DNA from: Chloroflexota bacterium
Lineage (GTDB): Bacteria > Chloroflexota > Anaerolineae > UBA1429
Direction: 5' to 3'
NCBI GenBank assembly: GCA_012729455.1
Contig: JAAYDC010000019.1
Location: 62,001-126,000 of the forward strand
DNA length: 64,000 nucleotides
The notes beneath the pieces are model-generated. The model saw nothing but the letters and a program-made list of their open reading frames with translations, did no database searches and was not told where the DNA came from. Made by a program: the position numbers and the translations under genes. Below are positions 61,215 through 64,000 of this stretch, piece after piece; position 1 is the stretch's first letter; each line of letters starts with the position of its first letter.

Positions 61215-63623
61215 ATGACCCAGTGGCGCCTTGCCCCAATGCCAAATGTCAGCGCTGAATTGCGCCGTAAAGTCGGCGGGCACCCGCTGGTCGCCCGTAT
61301 CCTGGCGCAGCGCGGCATCACCACTCCGGAGGCAGCGCGCGCCTTTCTGGATCCGCATGCCTACCAGCCCAGCGACCCGTTCGACTTGCCGGATATGGAA
61401 GCCGCTCGTGTGATGATCATTTCCGCCATCGCGGAACACCGCCACATCCTCGTCTATGGTGATTTCGACGTCGACGGTCAGAGCTCGACGGCCATCACCT
61501 GGTCGGCGCTGCGTGCTCTCGGCGCCGAGGCGGATTATCGCCTGCCGTTGCGCCGTGAAGGACACGGGCTGCACCTCGCCACAGTTGAGGAAGCCGCGCA
61601 GAATGGCGTCAGCCTGCTGATCACCTGCGATACGGGCGTGAGCGACCTGGAGGCCGTCGAGCGCGCCAATGCGTTGGGTATGCAGGTGATCATTACCGAC
61701 CACCATGACCTGCCCGCCAGGCTGCCGCCGGCGGCAGCACTGGTCAACCCCAAACGTCTGGAACAAGCACATCCCTGTTATCAGCTCTCCGGGGCGGGAG
61801 TCGCCTGGATGCTGGCGCGCGCCCTGCTTCAGGAGCCTGCCGGTGACCCGCCTCTGGAACTGGCAGACCTGGCAGCCCTGGGGTTGATCGCCGACGTGGC
61901 CTATCAGACGGCCGAGGTACGCCATATTATCCAGATCGGGTTGGACCAGCTGCGCACCCGACCACGCCCCGGGTTACTCGCTTTGATGGCGCTCGCCCAA
62001 CTGGAGGCCGGGCATGTCAGCAGTGAGGATATTGGCTTTCAGCTAGCGCCGCGCCTGAACGCAGCTGGCCGCCTGGGAGATCCGCACATCGCACTCGACT
62101 TGCTCCTGAGCGAGGACCCCCTCTCAGCCCAGGCCCTGGCCGCTGAACTGGAGGCACTCAACCGTGACCGGCAGGCGCGCACCGAAGCCACCCTGCGAGC
62201 CGCCGAGGAAAGGTTGCTGCAGGAGCCTGAACTGCTGCACGCCCCGCTGATCGTAGTGGATGGCGAGGGCTGGGAGAGCGGCATTATCGGTCTGGTGGCA
62301 TCCTCGCTGGTGCAGCACCACCAAAAGCCGGCCATCGTGATCAGCCACTGCGCCGGTGAGCTCAGCAGTGCTTCGGCGCGTTCGGTCGAAGGGATCGATA
62401 TCCACGCGCTGATCGCCGAGCAGAGCGACCTGTTATCCGGCGAGGGCGGACATCCCATGGCAGCCGGTTTTACCATTGCACCCGAGCGGGTGGCTTTCTT
62501 GCGCCAGCGCATTCTGGCTTCTGCCAGCCGGCTGCCCACTGCGCAGCGTACCCCGCAGCTCGAGCTCAGCGCCCAACTCGATTGGGGCGAGATCTCGCCG
62601 TCGCTGGCGCGCCAACTAAAACGCCTGGCGCCCTACGGCCCGGGCAACGCGGCCCCGCTCCTACTGCTGCCAAAGGGTATCCTGCTGCGCAGTGAGGACC
62701 TCTCGCGCCACAACCCCACCCCACACCGTCGGCTTTATTGCGCCGATGATCGGGGCCGCCAGCTGGCGTTTGTGTGGTTCAACGCCGAACGCCGCACAAT
62801 GCCCGAACCGGGCGAGCGGATTGACATCGCCTGCACACTCGGGCTGGATAGCTGGAAAGGCAACGAGCGTCTGCGGCTAGAGCTGGCCGACTGGCGAGCG
62901 CACGCCGACGCTCCGAACGCAGAACTCGTGCTCTATAGCGGTTATGAAGTGATCGACCAACGCCGTGCAGCAGACGGTCCTGCGCTGGAGGCCAGCCTGC
63001 GCGAGACCTATGGCGAGAGCCTCGCGATCTGGCAGGAAGGCGCCGCCAATGGGGAACCTGCCGGCGTAGGCCGCTCCGCCCTGCTGCGCGGTGGTGCGCG
63101 TGCCCTGGCCCTGGCTATCCGCACGCCGCCCTGTTCGCCAGAGCTGTTGCAGTGCATCCTAGAGCATGTGCGCCCGCAGGTGCTGGTGCTGCTGCCGCCC
63201 GAGCCAGCCCCCGACTATCAGGCACAGGAGTTCATCCTGCTGGTAGCGGGCATGGTACGCTCCGCTCTGCTGGATCCGGCCAGAGCCGGCCGGCTGGATA
63301 TCGAACGCATGGCAGAGCGCCTGGCGGCGCGCAGCGAGGCAATCGTAGCTACCTTGTGCGGGTTGGAGGCCAGCGGCGTACTGGCGTTAAAAGCGCAGGA
63401 TGGCATCCTGGTCGCCAGCAACCCCGGTGTTGGCCCGGACGAGGAAGCAGAGGACGATGCAGCGCCCGACGAGCTGGCTCTGGGGCGTCAGCAGGCTATC
63501 CGTCAGGCGCAGCAGGCCCTGCTTTATCAGCTCCGCGAAACGCGCGCCTACCGCGCAGCCTACCGTAGCGCCCCCATCGATACCTGGCTGGTGCGCCCGA
63601 GGCAACCCGCACACGGAGCTTGA
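61215..63623 (+). CDS. recJ: Single-stranded-DNA-specific exonuclease RecJ with a C-terminal extension
   Basis: 802 residues, longer than the usual 550-580. DHH core: VYGDFDVDGQSSTAI, LITCDTGVSDLEAVE, ITDHHDLPARLP, and the DHHA1 part near 370-440 with ESGIIGLVASSLV and SGEGGHPMAAGFTI. An OB-fold follows (about 450-560). The last 220 residues are not part of the standard RecJ and look like an extra alpha/beta and helical domain. The frame is open upstream to 61095, but ATG 61215 is a typical start. RecJ degrades single-stranded DNA 5' to 3' in recombination and repair. Confidence 0.92.
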   Translation: MTQWRLAPMPNVSAELRRKVGGHPLVARILAQRGITTPEAARAFLDPHAYQPSDPFDLPDMEAARVMIISAIAEHRHILVYGDFDVDGQSSTAITWSALRALGAEADYRLPLRREGHGLHLATVEEAAQNGVSLLITCDTGVSDLEAVERANALGMQVIITDHHDLPARLPPAAALVNPKRLEQAHPCYQLSGAGVAWMLARALLQEPAGDPPLELADLAALGLIADVAYQTAEVRHIIQIGLDQLRTRPRPGLLALMALAQLEAGHVSSEDIGFQLAPRLNAAGRLGDPHIALDLLLSEDPLSAQALAAELEALNRDRQARTEATLRAAEERLLQEPELLHAPLIVVDGEGWESGIIGLVASSLVQHHQKPAIVISHCAGELSSASARSVEGIDIHALIAEQSDLLSGEGGHPMAAGFTIAPERVAFLRQRILASASRLPTAQRTPQLELSAQLDWGEISPSLARQLKRLAPYGPGNAAPLLLLPKGILLRSEDLSRHNPTPHRRLYCADDRGRQLAFVWFNAERRTMPEPGERIDIACTLGLDSWKGNERLRLELADWRAHADAPNAELVLYSGYEVIDQRRAADGPALEASLRETYGESLAIWQEGAANGEPAGVGRSALLRGGARALALAIRTPPCSPELLQCILEHVRPQVLVLLPPEPAPDYQAQEFILLVAGMVRSALLDPARAGRLDIERMAERLAARSEAIVATLCGLEASGVLALKAQDGILVASNPGVGPDEEAEDDAAPDELALGRQQAIRQAQQALLYQLRETRAYRAAYRSAPIDTWLVRPRQPAHGA

Positions 63624-63647
63624 TCAATCTCGGCGGCATGTTACAAT
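63620..63647 (+). promoter_or_regulatory. Promoter of the Gfo/Idh/MocA gene
   Basis: TTGATC (63620-63625), 16 bases, TACAAT (63642-63647), overlapping the end of recJ by a few bases. Confidence 0.5.
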
Positions 63648-63684
63648 GTGGCCGTCATCGCAGACAACTGGAGCAGGAGGCATC

Positions 63685-64000
63685 ATGAGCAAAGAGGTAC
63701 GTCTTGGTTTTATCGGCATGGGCGGTATTGCGCGCCACCATCTAAGGCAGCTGGCCAACATCCCCGAGGCAAAGGTCGTGGCAGTCGCCGATCCGAGTGC
63801 GGCATCCATCGAGCAGATGCGCAAGGATTTCCCCGACCTGGCCGATGTGCAGGTATTCAGCGACTATCACGAGATGCTCGAGAAAGCCAAGATCGATGCT
63901 GTCGAGATCCACACTCCGCATACTCAGCACGTCTCACAAGCATTGGACGTTTTTGCGGCTGGCAAGCACCTCCTGCTCGAAAAACCGATGGTCTGTACCG
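63685..64000 (+). CDS. Gfo/Idh/MocA family oxidoreductase (3' end outside window)
   Basis: The first 105 residues of a sugar-type NAD(P) dehydrogenase: Rossmann loop GFIGMGGIARHHL at the start, VVAVADPSAAS, VEIHTPHTQHVSQAL and the diagnostic GKHLLLEKPM. The rest, with the substrate domain, is cut by the window edge. GAGCAGGAGG precedes the ATG. Confidence 0.92.
   Translation, partial: MSKEVRLGFIGMGGIARHHLRQLANIPEAKVVAVADPSAASIEQMRKDFPDLADVQVFSDYHEMLEKAKIDAVEIHTPHTQHVSQALDVFAAGKHLLLEKPMVCT

Overview
This window (about 60 percent GC, closely packed, small intergenic gaps) looks like a chromosomal piece of an anaerobic or microaerophilic bacterium. Gene content fits a member of the Chloroflexota (Anaerolineae-like): a 2-oxoacid:ferredoxin oxidoreductase, glycyl-radical enzyme, rubredoxin, encapsulin, a complete bacterial arg operon and sugar-acid catabolism. 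That placement is inference, since no rRNA or other phylogenetic marker was compared. The only non-coding stretch over 300 bases is 7505-8029, and it holds the RNase P RNA. No tRNA, CRISPR, insertion sequence or prophage was seen.

Layout. 1-7.5 kb: comF fragment, a zinc-ribbon coiled-coil protein, an AAA ATPase/TolB-propeller fusion, then a leftward housekeeping set (yggT, proC, yggS, pgeF, a B12-type radical SAM protein). 7.5-8.0 kb: rnpB. 8.0-16.06 kb: a rightward iron/redox operon bounded by a consensus promoter (7965-7993) and an intrinsic terminator (16025-16057). It encodes ferritin-like proteins, rubredoxin, a rubredoxin-reductase-like flavoprotein, a tandem ferritin-like protein with an encapsulin-targeting tail, the encapsulin shell, KorA/KorB (both broken in this sequence), a glutaredoxin-PDZ protein, and two more ferritin-like proteins. 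16-19.5 kb: a DUF554 membrane protein and a HerA-like ATPase. 19.5-23.1 kb: a thioredoxin-led operon. 23.1-29.4 kb: leftward argC-B-D-(NAGS)-G-H behind a leader-peptide attenuator. 29.5-41 kb: MFS permease, then a leftward catabolic operon (SDR, Ldh-type dehydrogenase, zinc MDR, VOC, TIM-barrel protein, fused E1 dehydrogenase, Nudix, cyclase, ABC ATPase). 41.5-53.3 kb: a divergent sugar-acid region (UxuA, M20 hydrolase, SDR, aminotransferase, glycyl-radical enzyme leftward; two propeller proteins and a GH106-like enzyme rightward). 53.3-64 kb: SGNH hydrolase, gyrB, HDAC-like amidohydrolase, double-GNAT protein, phosphofructokinase, double RNase H, RecJ, and the start of a Gfo/Idh/MocA oxidoreductase.

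The main discovery candidate is a set of four selenocysteine genes that ordinary gene calling would truncate. A glutaredoxin-PDZ protein (14443-14949) reads U-P-Y-C. A membrane-anchored thioredoxin (20011-20436) reads U-S-G-C. An FmdB-type zinc-ribbon protein (20439-20654) has a C-terminal G-U-G tail. A small membrane protein (20679-20852) has an internal UGA. In each case the in-frame TGA is followed by a perfect 6-7 bp hairpin with a 3-5 nt loop carrying G at loop position 1 or 2, 18-28 nt after the TGA, which is the expected geometry of a bacterial SECIS element. Three of the four genes are consecutive in the operon led by a normal CGPC thioredoxin, and that operon has a CsoR/CstR-like palindrome at its promoter.

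Four other lesions are not explicable as selenocysteine: korA TAA, korB frameshift, SDR frameshift and cyclase TAG. They are probably real mutations or assembly errors and are marked as such.
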